From Microbacterium sufflavum (GTDB lineage: Bacteria > Actinomycetota > Actinomycetes > Actinomycetales > Microbacteriaceae): a DNA stretch of 64,000 nt. The stretch is from assembly GCF_023091155.1 (NCBI RefSeq), contig NZ_JAHWXK010000003.1:62001-126000 (forward strand), in the 5' to 3' direction. A program made the translations under genes and the position numbers. The notes under the pieces are model-generated. The model was not told the origin of the DNA. It was given only the letters and a program-made list of their open reading frames with translations, and made no database searches. Positions 42,437 through 51,984 of this stretch are shown in pieces (within the stretch, counting starts at the first letter, position 1; each line of letters opens with the position of its first letter).

Positions 42437-43723
42437 CTACGACTTGATGTACGGCTTGCCGTCGGCGGCAGGCGCCTTGATCTGCCCGGCGAACCCGGCG
42501 ACCGCGAGCAGCGTCACCACGTACGGCAGCATCAGCATGAACTCGCCAGGGATCGGCGTCTTCAGGATCGACAGCAGGTTCTGCAGGTTCGTCGCGAAGC
42601 CGAACAGCAGTGCCGCCAGCGTCGCCCTGATCGGGTCCCAGCGGCCGAAGATCACCGCGGCGAGGGCGATGAAGCCGAGTCCCGCCGTCATGTCCTTGCC
42701 GAACTGCGGCACCGAGACGAGCGTGAAGTACGCACCGCCCATGCCCGCGATCGCACCGGCCAGCAGCACGTTCCAGAACCGCGTCGGGTTGACCTTGATG
42801 CCCACCGTGTCGGCGGCCTGCGGGTGCTCACCGACGGCGCGGAGCCGCAGCCCCCAGCGGGTGCGGTACAGCCCCCACGCGACGACGGCGACCGTGAGGA
42901 ACATCAGGTAGCCGATGAACGTCTGGTTGAACAGCACGGGACCGATGATCGGGATGTCGCTGAGCAGCGGGATCTCGATCCGCGTGAACCGCACCGGCGT
43001 GTTCAGCTCGGCCTCGTTGGGTGCCAGGAGCGCGCCGTACAGGAACCCGGTGAGACCGGTGACGAGCACGTTCAGCACGACACCGACGATGACCTGCTCG
43101 ACGAGGTACTTGATCGCGAACGCGGCGAGGACGCTGGCGACCAGCACGCCGCCGACCATCGCGCCGATCAGACCCACGAACGGGTTGCCGGTGATGCTCG
43201 ACAGCAGGGCGGCCGAGAACGCGCCGAGCAGCAGCTGCCCCTCGATGGCGACGTTGACCACACCGGCGCGCTCGCCGATCACGCCGCCGAGGGCACCGAA
43301 CACCAGCGGGACCGACAGCGACACCGCGCCGAACAGCAGGCTCGTGACGGGGACGAGGCCGCCCGCGGACGCCCACACCAGGAACCCGAACACCGCGAAC
43401 ACACCGTAGGCAGCGACCAGCCAGAGCGAGGTCGGACGATACACCCATGCCCGCAGGAACGAGGCGACCGTGATCACGACCAGCACGGCGAACACGAACC
43501 AGAAGGTCGACGAGGTGGGCAGGGCCACGTCGGGCAGTGCGAACGCCGACGACTGGTCGGAGAGCCGGAAGGTGCTGGTGCCGCTACGGGGTACCGCGAG
43601 GAACAGCAGCGCGAGCAGCACGGTCAGCACGGCGAGCACGATGGGCGCCTTGAGGTGGCGCTCCTTCACGGTCGCGAGCTGGACGGTGCCGTCTGCGGCC
43701 TCGGTCTGTGCGAGCGACATCAT
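42437..43723 (-). CDS. nucleoside ABC transporter permease 2
   Basis: A 428-residue permease of the BPD_transp_2 (RbsC/YufQ-like) type with about ten membrane segments. Blocks are GERAGVVNVAIEGQLLLGAF, RTRWGLRLRAVGEHPQAADT and GKDMTAGLGFIALAAVIFG. It forms the channel with the permease encoded just before it, which it overlaps by 4 bases (ATGA). An N-terminal extension of about 80 residues with two extra segments precedes the core. Confidence 0.92.
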   Translation of the reverse strand: MMSLAQTEAADGTVQLATVKERHLKAPIVLAVLTVLLALLFLAVPRSGTSTFRLSDQSSAFALPDVALPTSSTFWFVFAVLVVITVASFLRAWVYRPTSLWLVAAYGVFAVFGFLVWASAGGLVPVTSLLFGAVSLSVPLVFGALGGVIGERAGVVNVAIEGQLLLGAFSAALLSSITGNPFVGLIGAMVGGVLVASVLAAFAIKYLVEQVIVGVVLNVLVTGLTGFLYGALLAPNEAELNTPVRFTRIEIPLLSDIPIIGPVLFNQTFIGYLMFLTVAVVAWGLYRTRWGLRLRAVGEHPQAADTVGIKVNPTRFWNVLLAGAIAGMGGAYFTLVSVPQFGKDMTAGLGFIALAAVIFGRWDPIRATLAALLFGFATNLQNLLSILKTPIPGEFMLMLPYVVTLLAVAGFAGQIKAPAADGKPYIKS

Positions 43724-45039
43724 GCCGTCACCGCCTTCTTCGCGGCCTTGGCTCTCGCCTTGGCGGCCTTCTCCGCGTCGGACTTGGGCAGGAAGAACAC
43801 GGTGCGCAGCAGCGGCGGCGCGGCGATGAACAGCACCACGAGCGACTGCACGACCAGCACGATGTCGACCGGGATGTCCTGCGCCTGCATCGAGAACGAT
43901 CCGGCCTTGAGCGCGCCGAACAGGATGCCGGCGGCGAACGTGCCCCACGCGCGGCTGCGGCCGAGGAGGGCGACGGTGATCGCGTCGAAGCCGATGCCCG
44001 CGTCGATGGTCTCGGTGACGCCGGTGGTCACGGCGCCCTGCAGCTGGTTCATGCCCGCGAGTCCGGCGAGGCCTCCCGCGAAGAGCATCGCGTAGACGTA
44101 GATGCGCTGCACGCTGATGCCGGCGGCGCGGGCGGCGTGCGGGTTCTCGCCCACGGCGCGCATGCGCAGGCCGAGGGAGGAGCGCTCGAGGAGCCACCAG
44201 ACGAACAGCGTCGCGATGATCACGATCACGAAGCCCACGTCCAGCAGCGGGAACTGCGGGCCGAGCAGCGTCGGGAACTGCGCCGACTCGGGTGTCGGCG
44301 AGCCGAGCGCCTGGTTCGTGCCCGGCTTCTGCAGCAGGCCGGGCGTCCGGATCATCCACAGCAGCAGGTAGTACGCGATGTAGTTGAGCATGATCGTGAG
44401 GATCACCTCGTGCGCACCCGTGCGGGCCTTGATGAGACCGGCGATCGCACCCCACAGCGCCCCGCCCGCGATGCCGGCGAGGAGCGTGACGGGCAGGTGC
44501 AGCCACAGCGGCAGGTCGAGGGAGAAGGTCAGCAGCGCCGCGACCGCGACACCGATGAGCATCTGGCCGCGCGCACCGATGTTGAACAGACCGACGCGGA
44601 ACGCGAGCGCCACGCCGAGACCGGCCGCGATGAGCGGCGCGGCGAAACCGAGCGTGTTCGTCAGCGGACGGATCTGCGCGGCGAAGTCGGCTCCGCGGGC
44701 GTTGAAGATCGCGCCGCGGAAGAGCGCCTCGTAGCCGTTGTAGACGGCGTTCCAGGCCGCCGCCAACGTGTCGGTCGGACGGGCGAAGAAGTACCCGGAC
44801 GCCTCCTGCACGTCTTCGTTCGTGAAGGCGATGAGGATGCCGCCCACGATGAGCGCGAGCACGATCGCCAGGATCGTGGTGACGGCGCTCCCCCGCAGGA
44901 TCTCCTTCAGGACGACGTTCGCGCGGGGAGGCGGCGGGACGTCGGAGGGGTCGCGCGGCACAGTGCCGGTGCTCGTGGCGAGCTGTTCGGGTGGGAGCCC
45001 CTTGGTCGCGTCCCCTGCGCCTGGTGTCGCTCCGCTCAC
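43720..45039 (-). CDS. nucleoside ABC transporter permease 1
   Basis: A 439-residue BPD_transp_2 permease (YufP-like). It has a Pro-rich cytoplasmic N-terminus, FRVGLFNIGARGQMLIGV, RSSLGLRMRAVGENPHAARA and GIGFDAITVALLGRS. A basic, Ala/Lys-rich C-terminal tail (KSDAEKAAKARAKAAKKA) is added. GTG overlaps the ATPase stop codon as GTGA. Confidence 0.92.
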   Translation of the reverse strand: MSGATPGAGDATKGLPPEQLATSTGTVPRDPSDVPPPPRANVVLKEILRGSAVTTILAIVLALIVGGILIAFTNEDVQEASGYFFARPTDTLAAAWNAVYNGYEALFRGAIFNARGADFAAQIRPLTNTLGFAAPLIAAGLGVALAFRVGLFNIGARGQMLIGVAVAALLTFSLDLPLWLHLPVTLLAGIAGGALWGAIAGLIKARTGAHEVILTIMLNYIAYYLLLWMIRTPGLLQKPGTNQALGSPTPESAQFPTLLGPQFPLLDVGFVIVIIATLFVWWLLERSSLGLRMRAVGENPHAARAAGISVQRIYVYAMLFAGGLAGLAGMNQLQGAVTTGVTETIDAGIGFDAITVALLGRSRAWGTFAAGILFGALKAGSFSMQAQDIPVDIVLVVQSLVVLFIAAPPLLRTVFFLPKSDAEKAAKARAKAAKKAVTA

Positions 45040-46550
45040 GCGGCCACCTCTCCTTCGGCCGCACCGGCCATCATGAGTCCGAGTGTCTCCCGGGGCGTGT
45101 CACCCGGGACGATGCCGACGATCGTGCCGCGGTACATGACCGCGATCCGGTCCGCGAGAGCTGCGACCTCGTCCAGCTCCGTGGAGACCACGACGACGGG
45201 GATCCCGGCGTCGCGCGTCTCGATGATCCGCTTGTGGATGAACTCGATCGAGCCGACGTCGACGCCGCGAGTGGGCTGCGCCGCCACGAGCAGGCGCAGG
45301 TCGCGGCTCATCTCCCGGGCGATGACCACCTTCTGCTGGTTTCCACCCGACAGCGTGCCCGCCGGGGTGTGGGGCCCCTGCGCGCGGATGTCGTACTCCT
45401 TGATGCGCTCGCGCGCGAACTCCTCGAGCACGGCGCGCTTGAGCGTGCCGGCGCGACTGAACGCCGGGTCGTCCGAGCGGTCGAGCACCAGGTTCTCGGC
45501 GACCGAGAACCCGCCGACCAGGCCGTCCTCCGTGCGGTCCTCCGGGACGAACCCGACTCCCGCGTCGAGGATGGCGCGCACGCTCTTGCCGACCAGCTCC
45601 TTGCCGTCGAGCACGATGCTGCCCTCGACGCGCGCCGCGAGACCGACGATGGCCTCCACGAGCTCGGTCTGGCCGTTGCCCTGCACGCCGGCGATCGCGA
45701 GCACCTCGCCCGGTCGCACGGTGAAGTCGACGCCGTCCACGACGATCGCGCCCCCCGTGGTGAGCACCCGCAGTCCGGACACCGCCAGCCCGCCCTCGCC
45801 GAGTCGCGGCGCCTCCTTGTGCACCGTCAGCTCGACCGCGCGGCCGACCATGAGCGAGGCGAGCTCCGCGTTCGACGCAGTCGGCGACGCCTCCCCCACG
45901 ATCCGGCCGAGGCGGACGATCGTGATGGTGTCGGCGACCTCCCGCACCTCGCGGAGCTTGTGCGTGATGAACACGATCGCGGTGCCCTCGTCGCGCAGCT
46001 GCCGCATGATGCCCATGAGCTCATCGGTCTCCTGGGGGGTCAGCACCGCGGTGGGCTCGTCGAACACGAGCACCTTCGCGTCGCGCGAGAGCGCCTTGAT
46101 GATCTCGACCCGCTGCTGCACGCCGACGGGCAGGTCGCCCACGATCGCGTCGGGGTCGATGTCGAAGCCGAAGCGCGCGGCGACGTCCCGCACGTGCTGG
46201 CGGGCCTTCGCGATGTCGAGGGTGCCGAGCGCCTTGGTCTGCTCGTGGCCGAGCATCACGTTCTCGGCGACCGTGAACACCGGTACGAGCATGAAGTGCT
46301 GGTGCACCATGCCGATCCCCGCAGCCATCGCGTCACCCGGGCCGCGGAAGTGCTGCACCTCGTCGTCGAGGAGGATCTCTCCCTCATCGGCCTGGTACAG
46401 GCCGTAGAGGACGTTCATGAGGGTGGACTTTCCCGCGCCGTTCTCCCCGAGGAGGGCGTGGATCTGCCCCGGTTCGACCACCAGATCGATGTGGTCGTTG
46501 GCCACGAGGCTGCCGAATCGCTTGGTGATGCCGCGAAGTTCGAGCTTCAT
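45036..46550 (-). CDS. nucleoside ABC transporter ATPase (double ABC domain)
   Basis: A 504-residue ATPase of the RbsA/YufO type with two ABC domains. The first has a full Walker A (LLGENGAGKSTLMNVLYG) and VLVFDEPTAVL. The second has a degenerate Walker A (VQGNGQTELVEAIVGL) and the signature LSGGNQQKVVIAREMSRD, as is normal for this class. It powers uptake of nucleosides bound by the BMP lipoprotein. It is separated from the lipoprotein gene by a hairpin. Confidence 0.94.
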   Translation of the reverse strand: MKLELRGITKRFGSLVANDHIDLVVEPGQIHALLGENGAGKSTLMNVLYGLYQADEGEILLDDEVQHFRGPGDAMAAGIGMVHQHFMLVPVFTVAENVMLGHEQTKALGTLDIAKARQHVRDVAARFGFDIDPDAIVGDLPVGVQQRVEIIKALSRDAKVLVFDEPTAVLTPQETDELMGIMRQLRDEGTAIVFITHKLREVREVADTITIVRLGRIVGEASPTASNAELASLMVGRAVELTVHKEAPRLGEGGLAVSGLRVLTTGGAIVVDGVDFTVRPGEVLAIAGVQGNGQTELVEAIVGLAARVEGSIVLDGKELVGKSVRAILDAGVGFVPEDRTEDGLVGGFSVAENLVLDRSDDPAFSRAGTLKRAVLEEFARERIKEYDIRAQGPHTPAGTLSGGNQQKVVIAREMSRDLRLLVAAQPTRGVDVGSIEFIHKRIIETRDAGIPVVVVSTELDEVAALADRIAVMYRGTIVGIVPGDTPRETLGLMMAGAAEGEVAA

Positions 46551-46602
46551 ATCTGCACCTTATCCAGAAGTGTCATTCAGGAGAATCGTCGTCCGTCCAC
46601 GG

Positions 46603-46641
46603 CACGGGGCGAGTGGCAGCCTGCTCACCACTCGCCCCGTG
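46603..46641 (-). terminator. intercistronic hairpin between the lipoprotein and ATPase genes
   Basis: A perfect 14-bp stem (46603-46616 with 46628-46641) and 11-base loop, just past the BMP stop codon and without a T run. It probably stabilises the upstream message or partly terminates, raising binding-protein output over the membrane parts. Confidence 0.6.
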
Positions 46642-46656
46642 TCGGACCGTTTCAGA

Positions 46657-47769
46657 TCACGGCGAGTTCTTCGACTCCACCGTGATGTCGCCGGAGATGA
46701 TCTGCTCCTGCAGCGTCTTCAGCTCGTCCATCAGGCCCTCGGGCAGCTGGGACTCGAAGTCGCCGAAGCCGGACAGCTTGACGCCCTCGTTCTCGAGCGT
46801 CCCGACGTAGGGCTCCGGGTCGAAGTCGCCCTTGGCGGCCGCGATCGTCGCGTCGTGCACAGCCACGTCGATGGCCTTCATGATCGACACGAGCGTCATG
46901 CCCGCAACACTCGGGTCGGCAACCGCGAGGTCGCTGTCCACGCCGAGCATCAGGGTGTCCTTGCCGCTGTCGGTGATGGCCGCCGCGGCGCTCTGGTAGA
47001 CGGGGCCACCGACCGGGAGGATCACGTCGACACCCTGGTCGAGCACGCCCTGAGCGGTCTGCTTGGCGGTGTCGTTCGCGTCGAAGCCACCCGTGAAGGA
47101 GCCCTCCTGCGTCGCCGCATCCCATCCGAAGACCTGGACCGAAGCCGACTTGTCCTCGTTGTACTTCTCGACCCCGAGCTGGTAGCCGTCCATGAACACG
47201 GCGACCGACGGGATCTGCATGCCGCCGAAGGTGCCGACCTTGTTCACACCGCTCTGCGCCGACCACGCCGCGGCCGCGTAGCCGCCGAGGTAGGCGGCCT
47301 GAGCCGTGTCGAACACGAGGGGCTTGATGTTGGGCGCGTCGACCTCGCCGTCGAAGTCGTTGTCGGCCCAGTCATCGATGATCGCGTAGTCGATCTCGGG
47401 GTTCGCGAGCGCCGACTCGACCGTGGCGGCCGACAGCTTGAAGCCGACCGAGACGATGAGCGAGCAGCCCTCGGACACCGCGGTCTCGAGGTTCGGCGCG
47501 TAGTCGTTGTCGTTCGCCGACTCGAACTCGAGCGGCTTGATGTCGAGCTCCTCGGCGGCGCTGTCCATGCCCTCCTTGGCCGACTGGTTGAACGACTTGT
47601 CGTTCCAGCCGCCCGCGTCGGAGATCAGGCAGGGCAGGAAGTCGGAGTCGGCCGGCTTGTCCGATCCCCCGGCCTCGTCGGTCGGTGCCTGGCCGCAACC
47701 GGCGAGCGCGAAGATGACGCCCGCGGCGACGGTCGCGCCGAGAAGCTTCTTGGTGGTGGAGATGGTCAA
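46657..47769 (-). CDS. BMP-family nucleoside-binding lipoprotein
   Basis: A 370-residue surface lipoprotein. The signal peptide ends in the lipobox LAGC (C25). The binding domain is of the PnrA/Med type: LISDAGGWNDKSFNQSA, LIVSVGFKLSAATVESA, VGTFGGMQIPSVAVFMDGY and DVILPVGGPVYQ. It captures nucleosides for the ABC permeases. TTG at 47769 is the only start that fits: the ATG three bases upstream is out of frame and stops at once (ATGAGTTGA). GGGAGG lies 6 bases upstream. Confidence 0.92.
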   Translation of the reverse strand: MTISTTKKLLGATVAAGVIFALAGCGQAPTDEAGGSDKPADSDFLPCLISDAGGWNDKSFNQSAKEGMDSAAEELDIKPLEFESANDNDYAPNLETAVSEGCSLIVSVGFKLSAATVESALANPEIDYAIIDDWADNDFDGEVDAPNIKPLVFDTAQAAYLGGYAAAAWSAQSGVNKVGTFGGMQIPSVAVFMDGYQLGVEKYNEDKSASVQVFGWDAATQEGSFTGGFDANDTAKQTAQGVLDQGVDVILPVGGPVYQSAAAAITDSGKDTLMLGVDSDLAVADPSVAGMTLVSIMKAIDVAVHDATIAAAKGDFDPEPYVGTLENEGVKLSGFGDFESQLPEGLMDELKTLQEQIISGDITVESKNSP

Positions 47770-47918
47770 CTCATGCCTCCCTCAACGGAACCGCGACCAT
47801 CGCGGATCGATCAAAGTTACCTAGTGTTTCAGCCTTCGTGCACGCACGTCGCCCCTGGCGCTGGCGAAAGGTTACAAAGCTGAAATCAACCCACCCGATG
47901 AGCACCGATCACTGCTCA
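47770..47918 (-). promoter_or_regulatory. upstream region of the nucleoside transporter operon
   Basis: It contains a possible minus-strand -10 (TAACTT, 47814-47819) and, in the predicted leader, a small perfect hairpin CCGCGA/TCGCGG (47791-47805) ahead of the GGGAGG site. No gene was seen. It also receives the end of the manC transcript. Confidence 0.35.
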
Positions 47919-49034
47919 TCAGAGCACGTCGCCCTGTCCGTTCAGCTTCAGCGACTCCACGACGCCCTTCACGCGCTGCGCGTTCTCCACCGTCGTGACG
48001 AGAAGCGCGTCGGGGGTGTCGACCACGACGATGTCCTTGACGCCGACGAGGCTGATGACGCGGGAGGTCTGGCTGACGAGGATGCCGCTGGCGGCATCCG
48101 TGAGCACCCGCGCCCGCGGCCCGAGAACGGCGAGGTCGTTCTTCCTGCCGTTGGTGATGAGCTTGGTGAGCGACGCGAAGTCGCCGACATCGTCCCAGTC
48201 GAAGTGCCCGGGGACGACGGCGAGGCGACCACGACGCGCGGCGGGCTCGGCGACCGCATAGTCGATCGCCGTCTTCTTGAGGCGCGGCCAGATGCGGTCG
48301 ACGACCGGGCCCCGTCGCTCGCGATCGTCCCACGCCTCGGCCAGTTCGAGCAGCCCGGCGTGCAGCTCCGGCTCGTTCGCGGCGAGCTCGTCGAGCAGGA
48401 CGCTCGCCTTGGCGATGAACATGCCCGCGTTCCACAGGTAGCCCCGGTCGGCGAGGTACGCCTTGGCCGTCTCCAGGTCGGGCTTCTCCACGAAGCTCTC
48501 GACGAGCGCGGCCTCACGGGCACGCTCGACGACGAGCTCGGAGCCCTTCTTGATGTATCCGAAGCCGACCGCGGGCTCCGTGGGGGCGATGCCGATCGTG
48601 CAGATGTACCCCTCGCGAGCGACCTCGACCGCGTCTCGCACCGCGAACTCGAACACGCGCGTGCCGCGGATGACGTGATCGGCGCTGAACGAGCCGATGA
48701 TCACATCGGGGTCGCGCCGGTGCAGCACGGCGGCGGCCAGTCCGATCGCCGCGGCGGACTCGCGCGGCTCCGACTCCAGGAACACGTTCAGATCGGCGAT
48801 GCCGGGCAGCTCGGCCTCCACCGCCGCCCGGTGCGCCCGTCCCGTGACCACCGCGATCCGATCGGGTCCGGCGAGAGGCTCGAGGCGGTCCCACGTGTCG
48901 CGCAGCAGCGAGTGGCCGGAGCCGGTCAGGTCGTGCAGGAACTTCGGCGCATCCGCCCGGGAGAGCGGCCACAGCCTGCTGCCGATGCCTCCGGCCGGGA
49001 TCACCGCGTAGAAGTCCTCGATGGGTTCGCTCAC
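47919..49034 (-). CDS. manC: mannose-1-phosphate guanylyltransferase
   Basis: A 371-residue enzyme making GDP-mannose from GTP and mannose-1-phosphate for mannosylated glycans and lipids. The N-terminus AVIPAGGIGSRLWPLSR is the pyrophosphorylase signature, and FSADHVI, VGFGYIKKG, FVEKPD and NAGMFIAKASVLL follow. It lacks the C-terminal isomerase domain of long ManC proteins. GTG 49034 follows TACGCT by 6 bases; the open frame further upstream runs into the divergent sdh region. Confidence 0.93.
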   Translation of the reverse strand: MSEPIEDFYAVIPAGGIGSRLWPLSRADAPKFLHDLTGSGHSLLRDTWDRLEPLAGPDRIAVVTGRAHRAAVEAELPGIADLNVFLESEPRESAAAIGLAAAVLHRRDPDVIIGSFSADHVIRGTRVFEFAVRDAVEVAREGYICTIGIAPTEPAVGFGYIKKGSELVVERAREAALVESFVEKPDLETAKAYLADRGYLWNAGMFIAKASVLLDELAANEPELHAGLLELAEAWDDRERRGPVVDRIWPRLKKTAIDYAVAEPAARRGRLAVVPGHFDWDDVGDFASLTKLITNGRKNDLAVLGPRARVLTDAASGILVSQTSRVISLVGVKDIVVVDTPDALLVTTVENAQRVKGVVESLKLNGQGDVL

Positions 49035-49040
49035 CCGGCC

Positions 49041-49046
49041 AGCGTA
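49041..49046 (-). promoter_or_regulatory. leaderless -10 element of manC
   Basis: TACGCT with a 6-base spacer to the GTG at 49034. Confidence 0.5.
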
Positions 49047-49162
49047 CCCAGCCGGCCCGCTCGGTCCCCGTGAGCCGCTCCGCGGCGACGCGGTCCCGAC
49101 CGGATCCGGGCGGCGCACGCTGGTTAGGGTCCCCTTCGTCGCCCACGGCCTTCTCACAGGAA

Positions 49163-49168
49163 TAGGAT
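49163..49168 (+). promoter_or_regulatory. possible -10 element of the sdhCDAB operon
   Basis: TAGGAT, giving a leader of about 87 bases to the sdhC GTG. No good -35 was seen. Another TAGGGT lies about 40 bases upstream. Confidence 0.35.
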
Positions 49169-49261
49169 GGAGGGCGATCGGGCGTGCCTGCCCCTCCCCA
49201 GCACTTCGAGGGGTCGAGACGGCGCACGCGACCGAGTCACATCGATCCAGGGAGGACGACC

Positions 49262-49696
49262 GTGTCCACAAGCGCTCGCTTGACACCGTCGATTTCGGAA
49301 ACCACGTCCAAGACCCCCCGCGGCACCCTCTACCGGGGTCGCGAAGGCATGTGGTCGTGGGTGCTTCACCGCATCACCGGAGTCGCCATCTTCTTCTTCC
49401 TGTTGGTGCACGTGCTCGACACGGCGCTCATCAGGGTGTCGCCGGAGGCGTACGACGCGGTCATCGGCACGTACAAGAACCCGGTCATGGCGCTCGGCGA
49501 GGTCGTGCTCGTGGCCGGCATCGTGTTCCACGCCATGAACGGTCTGCGCATCATCGCCGTGGACTTCTGGTCGAAGGGCGCCAAGTACCAGCGCCAGCTC
49601 TTCTGGGGCGTTCTGCTCGTCTGGGGCATCATCATGGCCGGCTTCGTGCCCCGCCACCTGATGCTCGCATTCGCCGGCTTCGGAGGAGGACACTGA
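49262..49696 (+). CDS. sdhC: succinate dehydrogenase cytochrome b556 subunit
   Basis: A 144-residue membrane anchor of complex II with three membrane segments. WVLHRITGVAIFFFLLVHVL holds the family RITG motif and heme or quinone-side His. It binds heme b with SdhD and passes electrons to menaquinone. GTG at 49262 has a GGGAGGAC site. Overlap TGATG with sdhD. Confidence 0.93.
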   Translation: MSTSARLTPSISETTSKTPRGTLYRGREGMWSWVLHRITGVAIFFFLLVHVLDTALIRVSPEAYDAVIGTYKNPVMALGEVVLVAGIVFHAMNGLRIIAVDFWSKGAKYQRQLFWGVLLVWGIIMAGFVPRHLMLAFAGFGGGH

Positions 49697-50136
49697 TGAG
49701 CGCTCAGACCGCCGTCGCCCCCGCCCGCCGTCAGCGCGGGGTGAACCTGGAGAAGTGGGGCTGGGTCTTCATGCGCGTGTCGGGCGTCGTGCTCGTCGTG
49801 CTGATCTTCGGCCACCTCTTCGTCAACCTCATGCTCGGCGAGGGCATCCACGCCCTCGACTTCGCGTTCATCGCCGGCAAGTTCGCCACGCCGTTCTGGC
49901 AGTGGTGGGACGTGCTGATGCTGTGGCTCGCGCTCATCCACGGCGCCAACGGCATGCGCACGATCGTGAACGACTACGTGACCAACGCCACCGCCCGCAA
50001 GGCACTCGTGTGGGCACTCGGGCTGGCCGCCGGCCTGCTCATCATCCTCGGCACGCTGGTCGTCTTCACGTTCGACCCCTGCCTGGGTGTGACCGAGTCC
50101 AGCACGCTGTGGGAGACCTGCCAGGCGCAGGGCTAG
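49696..50136 (+). CDS. sdhD: succinate dehydrogenase hydrophobic membrane anchor subunit
   Basis: A 146-residue protein with three membrane segments (about 25-45, 70-90, 105-130). [19 protein letters not shown] and [17 protein letters not shown] carry likely heme-ligand His residues. It partners SdhC in complex II. It is 20 bases ahead of sdhA. Confidence 0.92.
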   Translation: MSAQTAVAPARRQRGVNLEKWGWVFMRVSGVVLVVLIFGHLFVNLMLGEGIHALDFAFIAGKFATPFWQWWDVLMLWLALIHGANGMRTIVNDYVTNATARKALVWALGLAAGLLIILGTLVVFTFDPCLGVTESSTLWETCQAQG

Positions 50137-50155
50137 AAGAAGAGGCATACGAGAA

Positions 50156-51982
50156 GTGACTACCCAGACCCAGGATTCCGTCGTCCGTGACGGCGTGCAC
50201 TACCACCAGTTCGACATCGTCATCGTGGGCGCCGGCGGCGCCGGGATGCGGGCGGCCATCGAGGCGGGCCCCGGCGCGAAGACGGCCGTGATCTCGAAGC
50301 TGTACCCGACGCGCTCGCACACCGGTGCCGCGCAGGGCGGCATGGCGGCGGCGCTCGCGAACGTCGAGGAGGACTCCTGGGAGTGGCACACCTTCGACAC
50401 GGTCAAGGGCGGCGACTACCTCGTCGACCAGGACGCGGCGGAGATCCTCGCGAAGGAAGCCATCGACGCGGTCATCGACCTCGAGAACATGGGCCTTCCC
50501 TTCAACCGCACGCCCGAGGGCAAGATCGACCAGCGTCGCTTCGGCGGTCACACGGCCGAGCACGGCAAGACCCCGGTCCGCCGCGCCTGCTACGCCGCCG
50601 ACCGCACCGGTCACATGATCCTGCAGACGCTGTTCCAGAACTGCGTCAAGCTCGGCATCAACTTCTTCAACGAGTTCTATGTGCTCGACCTCATCACCGT
50701 GAAGGACGAGGCGGGCAAGACCCAGATCGCCGGCGTCGTCGCCTACGACCTCGCCACGGGTGAGCTTCACGTCTTCCAGTCCAAGGCCGTCATCTTCGCG
50801 ACCGGCGGCTTCGGGAAGATCTTCAAGACCACGTCGAATGCGCACACTCTCACGGGCGACGGCGTCGGCATCGTCTGGCGCAAGGGCCTCCCGCTGGAGG
50901 ACCTCGAGTTCTTCCAGTTCCACCCGACCGGACTCGCCGGACTCGGCATCCTCCTCACCGAGGGTGCCCGCGGTGAGGGCGCGATCCTCCGCAACGCCTC
51001 GGGCGAACGGTTCATGGAGCGATACGCCCCCACCATCAAGGACCTCGCGCCGCGTGACATCGTCGCGCGCTGCATGGTGCAGGAGGTCGCGGAGGGCCGC
51101 GGCGCCGGACCGCACAAGGACTACGTGCTGCTCGACTGCACGCACCTGGGCGCCGAGGTGCTCGAGACCAAGCTCCCCGACATCACCGAGTTCGCGCGCA
51201 CGTACCTGGGCGTCGACCCGGTCGTGGAGCCCGTCCCCGTGATGCCGACCGCGCACTACGCCATGGGCGGCATCCCCACCAACAACAACGGCGAGGTGCT
51301 GGCCGACAACGACACCGTGGTGCCCGGCCTGTACGCCGCCGGCGAGTGCGCGTGCGTCTCGGTGCACGGCGCCAACCGCCTCGGCACCAACTCGCTGCTC
51401 GACATCAACGTCTTCGGCAAGCGAAGCGGCCGCAACGCCGTGGAGTACGTCAAGACCGCCGAGTTCGTTCCGCTCCCCGAGAACCCCGCCGCGTTCGTCT
51501 CCGGCATGCTCGAGGACCTGCGCAACAACCAGGGCACCGAGCGCATCGCCGTGCTGCGCAAGACGCTGCAGGACGAGATGGACAAGGGCGCGCAGGTGTT
51601 CCGCACGCACGAGTCGCTGCAGCACGTGCTGGGCGTGATCGCCGAGCTGCGCGAGCGCTACAAGAACGTGCACGTCGACGACAAGGGCCACCGGTTCAAC
51701 ACCGACCTGCTCGAGGCCGTGGAGCTGGGCTTCCTGCTCGACATCGCCGAGGTCGTCGTCTACGCGGCGCAGAACCGCGAGGAGAGCCGCGGCGGTCACA
51801 TGCGCGACGACTTCCCGAAGCGCGACGACGAGAACTACATGAAGCACACCATGGCCTACCTGACGGGCGACCCGCACTCGTCGGACCCCAGCGACCACAT
51901 CAAGCTCGACTGGAAGCCCGTCGTGTTCACCAAGAACGACAAGGGCGAGTTGAACTACCCGCCGATGGAGAGGAAGTACTGA
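50156..51982 (+). CDS. sdhA: succinate dehydrogenase flavoprotein subunit
   Basis: A 608-residue subunit that oxidises succinate to fumarate with covalently bound FAD. It has [17 protein letters not shown], the FAD-linked His in [35 protein letters not shown] and the active-site [16 protein letters not shown] 50156 lies behind GAGAA and close to sdhD. Part of the citric acid cycle and respiratory chain at the inner membrane. Confidence 0.97.
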   Translation: MTTQTQDSVVRDGVHYHQFDIVIVGAGGAGMRAAIEAGPGAKTAVISKLYPTRSHTGAAQGGMAAALANVEEDSWEWHTFDTVKGGDYLVDQDAAEILAKEAIDAVIDLENMGLPFNRTPEGKIDQRRFGGHTAEHGKTPVRRACYAADRTGHMILQTLFQNCVKLGINFFNEFYVLDLITVKDEAGKTQIAGVVAYDLATGELHVFQSKAVIFATGGFGKIFKTTSNAHTLTGDGVGIVWRKGLPLEDLEFFQFHPTGLAGLGILLTEGARGEGAILRNASGERFMERYAPTIKDLAPRDIVARCMVQEVAEGRGAGPHKDYVLLDCTHLGAEVLETKLPDITEFARTYLGVDPVVEPVPVMPTAHYAMGGIPTNNNGEVLADNDTVVPGLYAAGECACVSVHGANRLGTNSLLDINVFGKRSGRNAVEYVKTAEFVPLPENPAAFVSGMLEDLRNNQGTERIAVLRKTLQDEMDKGAQVFRTHESLQHVLGVIAELRERYKNVHVDDKGHRFNTDLLEAVELGFLLDIAEVVVYAAQNREESRGGHMRDDFPKRDDENYMKHTMAYLTGDPHSSDPSDHIKLDWKPVVFTKNDKGELNYPPMERKY

Positions 51983-51984
51983 CC

